From contig JAGGVT010000202.1 of assembly GCA_021157815.1 (NCBI GenBank), positions 1 through 18,532 of the forward strand: a stretch of 18,532 nt of DNA. The letters are read 5' to 3'. Origin of the DNA: a bacterium. Lineage in GTDB: Bacteria > JAJVIF01 > JAGGVT01. Under the pieces are notes generated by a model. The model saw only the letters and a program-made list of their open reading frames with translations. It searched no databases and was not told the origin of the DNA. The translations under genes were made by a program, and so were the position numbers. This document shows, in pieces, positions 1 through 7,065 of the stretch (positions within the stretch are counted from its first letter, which is position 1; each line of letters starts with the position of its first letter).

Positions 1-9
1 CAGTTTTAT

Positions 10-88
10 TGTAGCCCGGCTTCTCATTAGCCGGGAAAACACAGGTAACATTCACGCAATACCCCGGTTAATGAGAAACAGGGCTACC
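10..88. repeat. Palindromic intergenic element downstream of nuoD
   Basis: Two arms face each other: 10-34 (gtagcccgg...ccggg) and 62-88 (ccccgg...gggctac). The reverse complement of the right arm matches the left over about 25 nt with a few mismatches. Each arm also resembles the short CCCGG...CCGGG[C/T]TACAT hairpins at 4190, 10500, 10679 and 12478. It sits directly after the nuoD stop, so a transcript could fold here, but there is no clear U-run and I do not call it a terminator. Confidence 0.6.
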
Positions 89-93
89 AATAA

Positions 94-1236
94 CTAACGA
101 TCAGTCTCTCCAAGCACGATGTCAATACTGCCCAGAATCGCGATTAAATCGGCAATCGCCATACCGCGTGACATTTCGTTTAACGCTGACAGGTTGATCA
201 GGCAGCTTGATCGGCAGTGCATTCGCCACGGTTTGTTTGTGCCGTCTGAAACAACATACATTCCGAGTTCGCCGCGAGGCGCCTCTACCGCAGTGTAAAC
301 CTCACCTTTAGGAGGTTTGATATTCCGTGGGACTTTTCCGATATGCTCCCCGGCAGGAAGCCCCATGAAAGCCTGCGCTATTAGGCGCATTGCCTGTTTC
401 ATTTCATCCAGGCGAACTTCCCATCTTGCGAGGCAGTCGCCTTTTTCTCTTGTTATTACTTCGAAATCAAATTCGGGATAGACACTGTAAGGCTGATTCT
501 TTCGTAAATCCCAATCGACACCGGTAGCTCGCAACATGGGTCCGCTTAGCCCGTATCTGATTGCCGTTTCAGAATCAACGATGCCGACTTCATTAAAGCG
601 AATCAGCATTATTTCATTTTGGAAAATCAGGTCATCGTAGTCGCGCCAGTGCTTTGGGAATCCACGTATGAATTCCTCAATCAATTTCATCGCGCGCGGG
701 GTAACATCACGCATTACGCCACCGGGACGGATATAGTGATATGTCAGCCGAGCGCCGGAGATTTCCTCGAATATGTCAACTATTTGTTCGCGATGCTGTA
801 CCGCCCACATGAACGGGGTGTATCCGCCGATGTCGTTAATCATCGTTCCGAACCAGAAAAGATGGCTGGCTACACGCTGGAGTTCGAGAACCAATACGCG
901 GATATACTCCGCGCGGCGAGGCACTTCCAGTCCCATGAGTTTTTCAATCGCCATACTGGCGACATGGTTATTCGCCATCGACGCCAGATAATCCCATCTG
1001 TCGGAATACGGCACACCCTGAATGTAATTCAAATCCTCGACAGTTTTTGAGTAGGCTCGGTGAAGGTAGCCGAAATACGGGGTTATTTCCTTTACGATTT
1101 CACCGTCGCAACGCAGGATTAATCGCAGTACTCCGTGTGTTGACGGGTGCTGTGGCCCCATGTTGAGAATAAAATCATCGGAACCTTCGATGGTATCTTT
1201 CTCAGCTCGTTCTATGCGTGTAAGTGTAAATGCCAT
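94..1236 (-). CDS. nuoD: NADH-quinone oxidoreductase subunit D (49 kDa)
   Basis: NuoD is the peripheral-arm subunit of complex I that forms the quinone pocket with NuoB. The 380-residue product has the family signature GPQHPSTHGVLRL at residues 27-39, the GYLHR motif near residue 56, and the C-terminal ADLIAILGSIDIVLGETDR ending. Length is normal for a separate NuoD (not a NuoCD fusion). The segment that commonly reads R-S/P-P-S-F near the C-terminus is C-R-S-S-C-L here. The ATG lies 3 nt after the nuoC stop with no obvious Shine-Dalgarno, which suggests translational coupling. No nuoE-like gene is seen in the remaining 93 nt; a palindrome starts just after the stop. Confidence 0.97.
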   Translation of the reverse strand: MAFTLTRIERAEKDTIEGSDDFILNMGPQHPSTHGVLRLILRCDGEIVKEITPYFGYLHRAYSKTVEDLNYIQGVPYSDRWDYLASMANNHVASMAIEKLMGLEVPRRAEYIRVLVLELQRVASHLFWFGTMINDIGGYTPFMWAVQHREQIVDIFEEISGARLTYHYIRPGGVMRDVTPRAMKLIEEFIRGFPKHWRDYDDLIFQNEIMLIRFNEVGIVDSETAIRYGLSGPMLRATGVDWDLRKNQPYSVYPEFDFEVITREKGDCLARWEVRLDEMKQAMRLIAQAFMGLPAGEHIGKVPRNIKPPKGEVYTAVEAPRGELGMYVVSDGTNKPWRMHCRSSCLINLSALNEMSRGMAIADLIAILGSIDIVLGETDR

Positions 1237-1239
1237 TAT

Positions 1240-1842
1240 TTACGTTTCAGTTCGTTTTGCAATTTCATCCTGCAACCAATTTTGCAGGCGTTCCTTTTCG
1301 ATTTGCATTTGTTCAAGCCAGCCTTCTGGCAGGAAAGCATCCATTGCTTTCAGGTCATCCGGGTCTCCGCCTTTGGGATAATCTTTCAGCAGCGGGAATC
1401 CGCGCATTTCCTCGTGAGTGAGAAGCCGCCGTAAATCGGGATGGCCATCGAACTTAACGCCGAAAAACTCATACGTTTCGCGTTCCTGAAAATCGGCGGT
1501 TTCCCAGATTCCATAAACGCTGGGAAGAACTCCATCCTTTCGCGGACACCGCGCCACAACAGCGAGTCCGCCGGGACCCGGGATGCTGGCAAATATATAA
1601 ACGACCTCGAGATGAGTTAACTGGTCAATGCCGGTGATACATCTTAAGTAATTCATCGGGATTTCATCCCAATTCGCGATTGTCTCCATGACCCGCAATA
1701 AATCATCGGGATTGACGAGAAGGCAGATGTAATCCTTAACCCGGTCACGGTCTATTTCGACGGATTTTATATCCCTTACCAGTTCCTTTATCCTAGTTTC
1801 GAGGATGTCCGTTGTGTTTGAATATGTCGATTGGTCAGCCAC
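1240..1842 (-). CDS. nuoC: NADH-quinone oxidoreductase subunit C (30 kDa)
   Basis: NuoC is a peripheral-arm complex I subunit without cofactors that packs against NuoD. The 200-residue product carries the 30-kDa subunit signature at about residues 119-156: ERETYEFFGVKFDGHPDLRR followed by LL-x-HEEMRGFPLLKDYP. The start codon appears to be GTG (1842-1840), three nt downstream of the nuoB stop, with no strong ribosome-binding site, so translation is probably coupled to nuoB. The C-terminal 35 residues are charged and probably helical. It is separate from nuoD, unlike the fused nuoCD of E. coli. Confidence 0.95.
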   Translation of the reverse strand: MADQSTYSNTTDILETRIKELVRDIKSVEIDRDRVKDYICLLVNPDDLLRVMETIANWDEIPMNYLRCITGIDQLTHLEVVYIFASIPGPGGLAVVARCPRKDGVLPSVYGIWETADFQERETYEFFGVKFDGHPDLRRLLTHEEMRGFPLLKDYPKGGDPDDLKAMDAFLPEGWLEQMQIEKERLQNWLQDEIAKRTET

Positions 1843-1845
1843 GAT

Positions 1846-2328
1846 TTATACTTTTGCCATTGACTCTTGTGCAATTAGTTCCTGCAGTTTGATAAAGCCC
1901 TCCAAAAGCGCTTCCGGACGGGGAGGGCATCCGGGAACATAAACATCAACCGGGATAATCAAATCAACGCCCTGAACGACATTGTATGTTCCGGCGTAAG
2001 GGCCTCCTGAAATAGCGCAGCTGCCCATAGCGATTACCTTTTTGTGTTCAGGCATCTGGTCATAAAGCAGGCGGACGTTTTGAGCCATTTTGTGGTTGAC
2101 GGTTCCGGCGATTATCATTAAATCGGCCTGCCTTGGAGTCGCGCGGAAAACCTCAGCGCCGAATCGCGCCAGGTCGAATCGGGGTGATGTCGCGAGAATC
2201 ATCTCGATTGCGCAGCACGCAATACCAAATGTCATGGGCCAGATAGAATATTTTTTTGAGTAATTTATAACCGTGTCAATTGTGGTCGTTAAAACACCAG
2301 GCGGCAGTTCCTTTTCAATTAGTCCCAT
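1846..2328 (-). CDS. nuoB: NADH-quinone oxidoreductase subunit B (iron-sulfur, N2 cluster)
   Basis: NuoB holds the terminal [4Fe-4S] cluster N2 that passes electrons to quinone. With the start chosen here the protein is 160 residues. It has the adjacent cysteines in GIACCAIEM (C38, C39), C104 in MGSCAISGG and C134 in [14 protein letters not shown], the four N2 ligands. The frame is open to 2361, but the ATG at 2328 is preferred because an AAAGGGG ribosome-binding site lies about 8 nt upstream and because NuoB proteins begin near this point. The start overlaps the end of nuoA by about 10 nt. Confidence 0.96.
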   Translation of the reverse strand: MGLIEKELPPGVLTTTIDTVINYSKKYSIWPMTFGIACCAIEMILATSPRFDLARFGAEVFRATPRQADLMIIAGTVNHKMAQNVRLLYDQMPEHKKVIAMGSCAISGGPYAGTYNVVQGVDLIIPVDVYVPGCPPRPEALLEGFIKLQELIAQESMAKV

Positions 2329-2795
2329 GTGAGATACCCCTTTCGCCACGCGTAAACCCATCCCAGCAAAAGCAGGAAAAGGAATACAAGCATCTCACCG
2401 AAAATCGGGAAGCCAAGCGTGATAATGGTTTGAAACTCACTCAGGTGCGGAGTTTTAAGGTCGTGGAAAACTGTCGCCCACGGATAGAAGAAAACAACCT
2501 CGGCATCGAATATCAAAAACAGCAGCGCAAAGAAATAATAACGTATGTTGAATTTAACCCATGCTGATCCGACCGGCGGTTCGCTGCATTCGTAAGTGCT
2601 TCGCTTTGCCGGATACGGGTCGGACGGCGCAAGCCATTTGGCAAGGAATATTGCGATTAAGCCGACAGCAATCGCGCCGAATATGAACCACAGAACTATG
2701 CCGTAAGCTGCGTAATAGCTGCCGTAATTGTTTACTATCCAGTTCGCGCCAGTTTGGCTTGTTTGATTTATCGCGTTTGCTGCTGTCTCGTCCAC
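2319..2795 (-). CDS. nuoA: NADH-quinone oxidoreductase subunit A
   Basis: NuoA is a small membrane-arm subunit at the junction with the peripheral arm. The 158-residue product shows three hydrophobic segments (about 29-53, 86-106, 123-148). It has the family signature [20 protein letters not shown] followed by [17 protein letters not shown] (residues 68-107); Cys70 is the conserved loop cysteine. The start codon is GTG (2795-2793), with AAGG about 7 nt upstream. The N-terminal part before the first membrane helix is longer than in many NuoA proteins. First gene of a nuoABCD unit; a candidate promoter lies at 2834-2862. Confidence 0.95.
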   Translation of the reverse strand: MDETAANAINQTSQTGANWIVNNYGSYYAAYGIVLWFIFGAIAVGLIAIFLAKWLAPSDPYPAKRSTYECSEPPVGSAWVKFNIRYYFFALLFLIFDAEVVFFYPWATVFHDLKTPHLSEFQTIITLGFPIFGEMLVFLFLLLLGWVYAWRKGYLTWD

Positions 2796-2833
2796 AAAAA
2801 GACCTTTTTCTGAGCATGAAAATAGAAAACAAA

Positions 2834-2862
2834 ATCTTAAAGCCCGTCAAATCAAAAGTCAA
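2834..2862 (-). promoter_or_regulatory. Candidate sigma70-type promoter of nuoABCD
   Basis: On the minus strand TTGACT (2862-2857) is followed after 17 nt by TAAGAT (2839-2834). This would start transcription near 2827, about 30 nt before the nuoA GTG. The -35 is near consensus and the -10 matches at 4 of 6 positions. Inferred from sequence only. Confidence 0.4.
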
Positions 2863-2909
2863 GATTAACAATGATAATGATGAGCATTAATAATCCGGGG
2901 AGGTAATAA

Positions 2910-2936
2910 ATGATATTGGATATTTGCACCCCGTAA
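2910..2936 (+). other. Possible truncated gene start or leader peptide (MILDICTP)
   Basis: A strong Shine-Dalgarno (GGGGAGGT, 2897-2904) is followed by an ATG at 2910 and eight codons before TAA. The stop falls on the left border of the MITE at 2934. If the element is removed and one TA kept, the frame continues for about 25 codons before TGA. This could be a chance match, a leader peptide, or the start of a gene cut by the insertion. No function is proposed. Confidence 0.25.
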
Positions 2937-3049
2937 TAAAGGGGACAGTCCACAAGAGGCTTCAAACTTGATGATTTCAACAAGACTCGTTCATAACTCC
3001 AGTGTTTATCGCATTTACAAACGTGGCTAGGACAGTACCCCTTTTTTTA
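2934..3049. mobile_element. MITE-like element, copy A
   Basis: A non-coding element of about 116 bp. Its ends are inverted: TAATAAAGGGGACAGTCC on the left, and GGACAGTACCCC followed by T7A on the right. TA lies at both borders. Copy B at 16856-16966 shares internal blocks (ggacagtccaca, gatttcaa, agtgtttatc) in the same order and spacing. The ggggacag ends resemble termini of elements moved in trans by Y1/RAYT-type enzymes, but the mobilising enzyme is not established. Confidence 0.75.
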
Positions 3050-3094
3050 CTCCATCCAAACTTTTCACAATCGCAAGATTGCCATAGTAATCAT

Positions 3095-3123
3095 TTGACT
3101 GGGGCGGTGGCATATTTTATAAT
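3095..3123 (+). promoter_or_regulatory. Sigma70-type promoter of fliQ
   Basis: TTGACT (3095-3100), a 17-nt spacer, then a perfect TATAAT (3118-3123). Initiation is predicted near 3130, leaving about 38 nt of leader before the fliQ ATG. It lies right of the MITE, so fliQ has its own promoter independent of that insertion. Confidence 0.65.
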
Positions 3124-3167
3124 CTGTGCTGGTTTTGGAAATTACACAATCAGGGGTGTGAACGTGC

Positions 3168-3437
3168 ATGTTTGAAAATACACTTGTTCTTCTGGGACAG
3201 CGGTCGCTTATCACTGTACTGATGATAGCGACACCGATATTGGGCACCGCGCTTCTGACCGGTATCCTGATTTCAATCTTCCAGGCGGTAACATCGATTC
3301 AGGATCAGACAATGACATTCGTGCCAAAGATATTCGCGGTCGCGATTGTGCTGCTGTTTCTGGGGCCATGGTTCAGCGCTACGATGGTCTCCTTCGCAAC
3401 GGATCTCTTCGCTAATCTGGGGATGTATATTGGTTAA
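3168..3437 (+). CDS. fliQ: Flagellar export apparatus protein FliQ
   Basis: FliQ (with FliP and FliR) forms the membrane export gate at the base of the flagellar type III secretion machine; the injectisome homologue is SctS. The 89-residue product has the family's two transmembrane helices (about 14-38 and 52-75). It also has the conserved stretch LISIFQAVTSIQDQTMTFVP and the FLGPW motif after the second helix. Length matches FliQ. The ATG is preceded by AGGGGTG 9 nt upstream. It stands alone: no fliP, fliR or flhB is next to it and the next genes run in the opposite direction. A flagellar rather than injectisome role is inferred from similarity only. Confidence 0.88.
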   Translation: MFENTLVLLGQRSLITVLMIATPILGTALLTGILISIFQAVTSIQDQTMTFVPKIFAVAIVLLFLGPWFSATMVSFATDLFANLGMYIG

Positions 3438-3444
3438 TGCATTT

Positions 3445-3710
3445 TCACAGGTTTTCAATAAATTCAAGATATTCAATCCTGGTGATTCCCGCTTTGGTGA
3501 TTAAATCCTGAATTATCTCCGGCTGTATCTCGTGACCAGATTTGTAGGGTATGGTTATATTATGAACTTTTTCAGGATGGCGATAAACCATGTGTGAACC
3601 GCTTTGTGAGGATAGAATATATCCCAAAACCTCAAACAGCTTTGCAGGTTTGATAATTTTACAGGTTTGAGTTTTTTGCTCCCTGACGGTTTTTTTGAGC
3701 GTGCTGTCAT
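3445..3710 (-). CDS. hicA: HicA-family mRNA interferase toxin, requires a -1 frameshift (or frameshifted pseudogene)
   Basis: HicA toxins are small double-stranded-RNA-binding-fold ribonucleases. The frame ending at 3445 encodes a typical core: LGYILSSQSGSHMVYRHP with the catalytic-type GSH, then TIPYKSGHEIQPEIIQDLI. That frame has no ATG: back to the hicB stop it offers only poor starts such as TTG at 3627. The only well-placed ATG (3710-3708), with AGGA 10 nt upstream and 16 nt after hicB, is in another frame. That frame reads TCA AAA AAA, so A AAA AAA (3696-3690) could allow a -1 shift straight into the HicA frame, giving an 88-residue protein. An indel that killed the gene, or a sequencing error in the A7 run, is equally possible. 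The HicA assignment is firmer than its functionality. Confidence 0.6.
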
Positions 3711-3726
3711 AAATGAGGTATCCTGC

Positions 3727-4128
3727 TCAGGCTGATATCCTGCTCATCTCGGAAAGTATTGGTTCGTTGAAAGTTAGTGAATTTAATTTTTCAAACGAAT
3801 CTATTTTCTGTGAATAGTATTTTCGTTTTGGAATAGGCAGTTTCTTCATCTTAAAACCCAAGCTCTTCAACATGGCATCGATGTTATCTGTTTCAACTGC
3901 TTCAATCAGTGAAATCAGAACCATTCCATTTAGATTGGTTATTGCTTCTCTCTTCGTCTTGCCCTGGTCTGTCATTTGAAGTTCCACGCACCTGGCAAAG
4001 TCCCACTTGCCACGTTTCCATGAGCGATAGGACAATCGCACTTCGAGTTTCCGATTTAAACGGTCAACTAATATATATGAGTTGTCGGATGAAGTCATTG
4101 GTTTTCGCTTCAGTGAAATCGAATTCAT
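3727..4128 (-). CDS. hicB: HicB-like antitoxin
   Basis: The 133-residue product has a HicB-like central segment: a two-strand start around residues 18-48, then VELQMTDQGKTKREAITNLN (48-67). This matches the HicB pattern 'PELpGcvTqGdTreEAlenl' loosely, followed by a helix. It precedes a HicA-like gene by 16 nt, the antitoxin-first arrangement, and this context strengthens a modest sequence match. No DNA-binding domain is evident in the C-terminal 40 residues. A TATAAT lies on the minus strand at 4148-4143, about 14 nt before the ATG, with a poor -35. M11 is an alternative start. Confidence 0.55.
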   Translation of the reverse strand: MNSISLKRKPMTSSDNSYILVDRLNRKLEVRLSYRSWKRGKWDFARCVELQMTDQGKTKREAITNLNGMVLISLIEAVETDNIDAMLKSLGFKMKKLPIPKRKYYSQKIDSFEKLNSLTFNEPILSEMSRISA

Positions 4129-4189
4129 AATTAAGTGTATTAATTATATCATTTATAGCTTTTCTACGGTACGGTAATATTAAGAATTA

Positions 4190-4216
4190 CCCCGGCAAAG
4201 GGATGCCGGGTTACAT
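4190..4216 (+). repeat. CCCGGC hairpin repeat with GGGTTACAT tail
   Basis: CCCGGC, loop AAAGGGA, then GCCGGG, followed by TTACAT. A near-identical copy is at 12478-12504 and related copies are at 10500-10526 and 10679-10703. It lies in the 123-nt gap upstream of hicB and downstream of the methyltransferase gene. Confidence 0.7.
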
Positions 4217-4251
4217 GTTGAAGAAGGTGTAAAGCAGAAAATAAAAATCCC

Positions 4252-4866
4252 CTACTTCACAGCTTTCATTATGACAGTGATGTCCACTGCGACGTTGAAG
4301 AGGTGGTGGCGTGCCCATCTGCGGACTCTCGTGGGAATCCACGGTTTTGCCCAGAGATTTATGTAGGTGTATGAGGTTGATTCGATTTCAAATTTGGAGT
4401 TTATGCCGTACTCGAATGTCGCGCCGTTGCCGAGGTATTCATCGGTGAAATAACAGAATGTTCTTTCGTTAATGTAGCGGACGTGGGTCGGGTCTTGCGA
4501 TGCTTGAATCGCTGTGTAATACGGTGCAAGGATTGTCATTAATCCGTCAGGTTTTAATACCCTGTAGCATTCGTTCATGAATGAAATAAGATCTGAAAGG
4601 TGTTCGACAAGATGAGCACAGTAGATTTCGCTTACAGATGAATCATCAAACGGGAATTGCTCTCTTTCAATATCGAGGACATAATCGGCACCGACATTAT
4701 TGGAGCGGTCAATGCCGATGAAACCATCTTTTTTATTGAATCCGCAGCCTATGTCAAGTTTGAAATCGTTTAACTGTGCAATCGAGCCGTTTGAGTGAAT
4801 TCTTGAACCGTTTGAGTTTGCAATTGAGCCATTCGACTTTGGTAATTCATAAATATTTTTCAACAT
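4252..4866 (-). CDS. SAM-dependent class I methyltransferase (type 11 family)
   Basis: Predicted Rossmann-fold methyltransferase of 204 residues. Motif I is KLDIGCGFNKKDGFIGIDRS (36-55), with D53 at the end of strand 2 expected to bind the SAM ribose. FPFDDSSVSEIYCAHLVEHL (71-90) is the acidic/EH segment, and CYRVLKPDG is the following motif. The later QDPTHVR is typical of small bacterial methyltransferases often found in polysaccharide or envelope loci; the substrate cannot be told. Residues 11-31 are an extra N-terminal stretch of NGS-rich repeats. The ATG has GAGGG about 6 nt upstream and begins 12 nt after the upstream lipoprotein gene, so the two are probably cotranscribed. Confidence 0.88.
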   Translation of the reverse strand: MLKNIYELPKSNGSIANSNGSRIHSNGSIAQLNDFKLDIGCGFNKKDGFIGIDRSNNVGADYVLDIEREQFPFDDSSVSEIYCAHLVEHLSDLISFMNECYRVLKPDGLMTILAPYYTAIQASQDPTHVRYINERTFCYFTDEYLGNGATFEYGINSKFEIESTSYTYINLWAKPWIPTRVRRWARHHLFNVAVDITVIMKAVK

Positions 4867-4878
4867 TCAGTATCCCTC

Positions 4879-5403
4879 TTATTCTTCAATCAACTTGCGC
4901 GCGTCTTTAATAATGTCATCGAGTGTTGGCCGGATTTCATCCAGTACTGCAGGATGGTTCGACCTGCTGTCCCACTCGATTTTGTATGTTCTGTCGCTTT
5001 TGACAATTGTTATCGTGTATTTGATATCGTCCATGACATCCATTCCGCCCTTGTACTCACCCACCGCTGCCAGGAGGTCATCCCGACCGACCATCCATGC
5101 CACTTTTTCGGTGATGGCATCCTGCAGTTCGAACTCGGTTATTTTCTCCCTGCCATGGAAATATTCCGCGGAGCCATCTGATGATATTTCCACCTTATCA
5201 TTGTATCCAGCCAATCCGCCGGTCATGGAGTATGAGAACGACCAGTTGGATTGTTTTGATTCACCGGCACATGAAATTGCGAATAGTGCGAATGCGAGCA
5301 GGAAAAAGAAAAAGGGGACAGAGACCTTTTTTATCAAGCATGAATAAACGGTATCAGCAACAACAGCTGACATAAAAAAACTCTGTCCCCTTTTTCTTTT
5401 CAA
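4879..5403 (-). CDS. Putative lipoprotein of unknown function with a MITE-encoded N-terminus
   Basis: The 174-residue product has a hydrophobic stretch at 28-44 and a lipobox-like FAISC (Cys45), so the mature part should be membrane-anchored outside the cytoplasm. The mature region (46-174) looks like alternating strands (YTITIVKSDRTYKIEWD) with a helical C-terminus; I do not recognise the family. Residues 2-33 and the first half of the signal peptide (SVPFFFFL) are encoded inside an inverted-repeat element (5304-5400). The present start is therefore probably secondary: ATG 5403 or ATG 5373, neither with a convincing ribosome-binding site. A TTG within the element is a third option. Upstream of and co-oriented with the methyltransferase gene. 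Confidence 0.65.
   Translation of the reverse strand: MKRKRGQSFFMSAVVADTVYSCLIKKVSVPFFFFLLAFALFAISCAGESKQSNWSFSYSMTGGLAGYNDKVEISSDGSAEYFHGREKITEFELQDAITEKVAWMVGRDDLLAAVGEYKGGMDVMDDIKYTITIVKSDRTYKIEWDSRSNHPAVLDEIRPTLDDIIKDARKLIEE
5304..5400. mobile_element. Small inverted-repeat element overlapping a lipoprotein start
   Basis: A perfect 20-bp inverted repeat bounds the element (5304-5323 and 5381-5400; right arm ctctgtcccctttttctttt), and an A/T-rich extension continues the pairing inward. The loop of about 57 nt shows no gene of its own. The ends share ggggacag with the MITEs at 2934 and 16856, but the interior differs. Confidence 0.7.
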
Positions 5404-5432
5404 TCACTACTCCTTATTGATGATGATAAAAA

Positions 5433-5505
5433 TGGAGCTGAGGGGGATCGAACCCCTTACCTCCAGATTGCGAACCTGGCGCTCTACCAGCTGAGCTACA
5501 GCCCC
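5433..5505 (-). tRNA. tRNA-Ala (anticodon CGC)
   Basis: Read on the minus strand, a complete cloverleaf forms. The 7-bp acceptor is GGGGCTG/CAGCTCC with one G-U, and the D-arm is GCTCAGCTGGTAGAGC. The anticodon stem CCAGG/TCTGG encloses TTCGCAA, giving anticodon CGC (codon GCG). The T-arm is AGGGGTTCGATCCCCCT. The discriminator is A and the 3' CCA is not encoded. No tandem tRNA is adjacent. Confidence 0.97.
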
Positions 5506-5543
5506 ATGCATAAAAAAATATGCCTGAACTTCCGGCTGAAAAT

Positions 5544-5572
5544 ATTATACTATCCAGATTGATAACTCGCAA
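5544..5572 (-). promoter_or_regulatory. Promoter of tRNA-Ala
   Basis: On the minus strand TTGCGA (5572-5567) is separated by 17 nt from a perfect TATAAT (5549-5544). Initiation near 5537 leaves a leader of about 30 nt to be trimmed before the mature tRNA 5' end at 5505. Confidence 0.6.
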
Positions 5573-5610
5573 GAAGCATATAAGACCCAAAATCCGCGAT
5601 TGATTTTAAT

Positions 5611-5683
5611 GTCATTCCGGGCTTGACCCGGAATCCATCTTTTGCCAACAATTATATGGATTCTGAATCAAGTTCAGAATGAC
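5611..5683. repeat. Palindromic gtcattcc...ggaatgac-type dispersed repeat, copy 1
   Basis: The left arm starts gtcattccgggcttgac; the right arm, read in reverse complement, starts gtcattctgaacttgat. The arms are about 28 nt and differ mainly by transitions. A related, compact copy is at 14288-14345. It lies in the 289-nt gap between the tRNA and the rRNA methyltransferase gene; beyond it and the tRNA promoter I see nothing else there. Confidence 0.65.
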
Positions 5684-5794
5684 AATCTTTCACCCAATCG
5701 GTGAATTCAAGTTAACATGGAAAGCGGGCGTTTCCCACACAACCTGCAAGATACAAGCGTCATGATAATATTCAAGCGCGGATTTTGGGAAAAT

Positions 5795-7051
5795 TTACTC
5801 AATCAGGTTGACTGTTTCGATGTGGTATGTGTTGGGGATCATGTCGATTACATGTGTTTTAATCAGTTTACGGCCTGATTGGACCATTGTTTTAAGGTCG
5901 CGCGCGAGGGTGTTTGGGTCGCATGAGATGTAGATTATTCGTTGCGCTGGAGATTTGGCTATTGCGTCCGCGAGCGCTTTCGCGCCGGTTCTTGTGGGAT
6001 CGAGCATGATTATATCAACCGGATTGCCTGGCTTGGTGAGACGTCCTGCGAGTTTTGAGTCGTTTGATTTTTCATACCGGGCGGTTTTGATCTCATTATC
6101 GGATACGCTCATGTTTGCTGTTTCGATGGCGTTTGCGTCGCTGTCGTATCCGGTTACAATCGCACCGTTTGCAGCGAGCGGAAGTGAGAGATTGCCCCAT
6201 CCGCAGTAGATATCCCAAACTCGCTTGTTTTTGATTTCTCCCGCGGATTCGATAACGGTTTTGAGCAAAACATCGTTGTTCAAAAAACTGCTCTGGCTGA
6301 AGGAGCCGGTTGGCACCCATGCCTGAACATCGGGGAGCGCGATGCTGAATGCTGTTTTATCTGCGGGATTGTCTTTCCAGTCAACGGAATCGATTTTGTT
6401 AATTTCGAGCAGGCTGGAAGCTATTTCATAGCAGCGTTTTGTGTCCTCGCCGGATAATTCCAGCCAGCAGAGCGTTTCGAGCGTAGTCGGATTTTGTATA
6501 AGTTCAATGGATGCATTATATTTCAACGGTTCGATATTCTGAAGAACCTGCTTGATTTCCGGGATGAGATCGTTGATGCCATCGTGCAGCAAGGGGCAGT
6601 TTTGCATGTCGATTATTTCCCTGCTGCGCGGGGCGTGAAATCCGAAAACGAATTCTGGCGAATTTGTGAAATGAAACCGCGCTCTTGTGCGGTATGCGAG
6701 GCTCGTTATGCCGTCCGTGACAGATTTCACTGGAGGGTCGTCAATCCCGCCGATTCGTTTCAGCGCGTTTTGTACGATGTCGAGTTTCCATTTTAGCTGC
6801 TCATCGTAATCGATATTAAGCCAATGGCATCCGCCGCACTGCTCGAATAGCGGACATCCCGACTCCTTTCGAAACGGAGATGGTTTTTCGATTTCAACAA
6901 TCCTGCCGAAAGTAACCGATTTTTTCTCTGATGTTATTTCGACGATGAGCTCGTCCTGGGGTACGGCGTAGGGTACGAAGCAGACTCGGCTGTCGATGTG
7001 GGTTACGCCGTATCCGCCGTAGGCTAGAGATTTTATTGTTGCGTTGTGCAT
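5795..7051 (-). CDS. rlmD: 23S rRNA (uracil-5-)-methyltransferase, RlmD/RumA type
   Basis: Member of the TrmA/RlmC/RlmD family, SAM-dependent enzymes making 5-methyluridine in RNA. The 418-residue product starts with a TRAM-like domain (1-58). It then has the [4Fe-4S] cysteines C66-x5-C72-x2-C75 plus C152, as in E. coli RlmD. The SAM site is VWDIYCGWGNLSL (278-290), DPTRTG is at 351-356, the catalytic Cys is in YISCDPNTLARDL (C377), and the general base is in HIETVNL (E412). The open frame runs upstream to 7474, but ATG 7051 is chosen: it has CGGAG 5 nt upstream, gives family length and avoids overlap with the lipoprotein gene ending 14 nt before. The exact target (U1939 or another uridine) is inferred. 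Confidence 0.88.
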   Translation of the reverse strand: MHNATIKSLAYGGYGVTHIDSRVCFVPYAVPQDELIVEITSEKKSVTFGRIVEIEKPSPFRKESGCPLFEQCGGCHWLNIDYDEQLKWKLDIVQNALKRIGGIDDPPVKSVTDGITSLAYRTRARFHFTNSPEFVFGFHAPRSREIIDMQNCPLLHDGINDLIPEIKQVLQNIEPLKYNASIELIQNPTTLETLCWLELSGEDTKRCYEIASSLLEINKIDSVDWKDNPADKTAFSIALPDVQAWVPTGSFSQSSFLNNDVLLKTVIESAGEIKNKRVWDIYCGWGNLSLPLAANGAIVTGYDSDANAIETANMSVSDNEIKTARYEKSNDSKLAGRLTKPGNPVDIIMLDPTRTGAKALADAIAKSPAQRIIYISCDPNTLARDLKTMVQSGRKLIKTHVIDMIPNTYHIETVNLIE

Positions 7052-7065
7052 GTTGCTCCGGTCTT

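Noticed and set aside
619-1050. Plus-strand open frame of 143 residues inside nuoD
   Set aside because: Antisense shadow of a strongly conserved gene, with no recognisable domain or ribosome-binding site.
94-2795. Truncated [NiFe]-hydrogenase-type (Ech/Mbh) cluster instead of complex I
   Set aside because: NuoA is present, NuoD lacks the N-terminal and C-terminal CxxC nickel ligands, and the order A-B-C-D is that of nuo.
2554-2871. Minus-strand frame of 105 residues overlapping nuoA
   Set aside because: Arg/Lys-rich out-of-frame shadow of nuoA.
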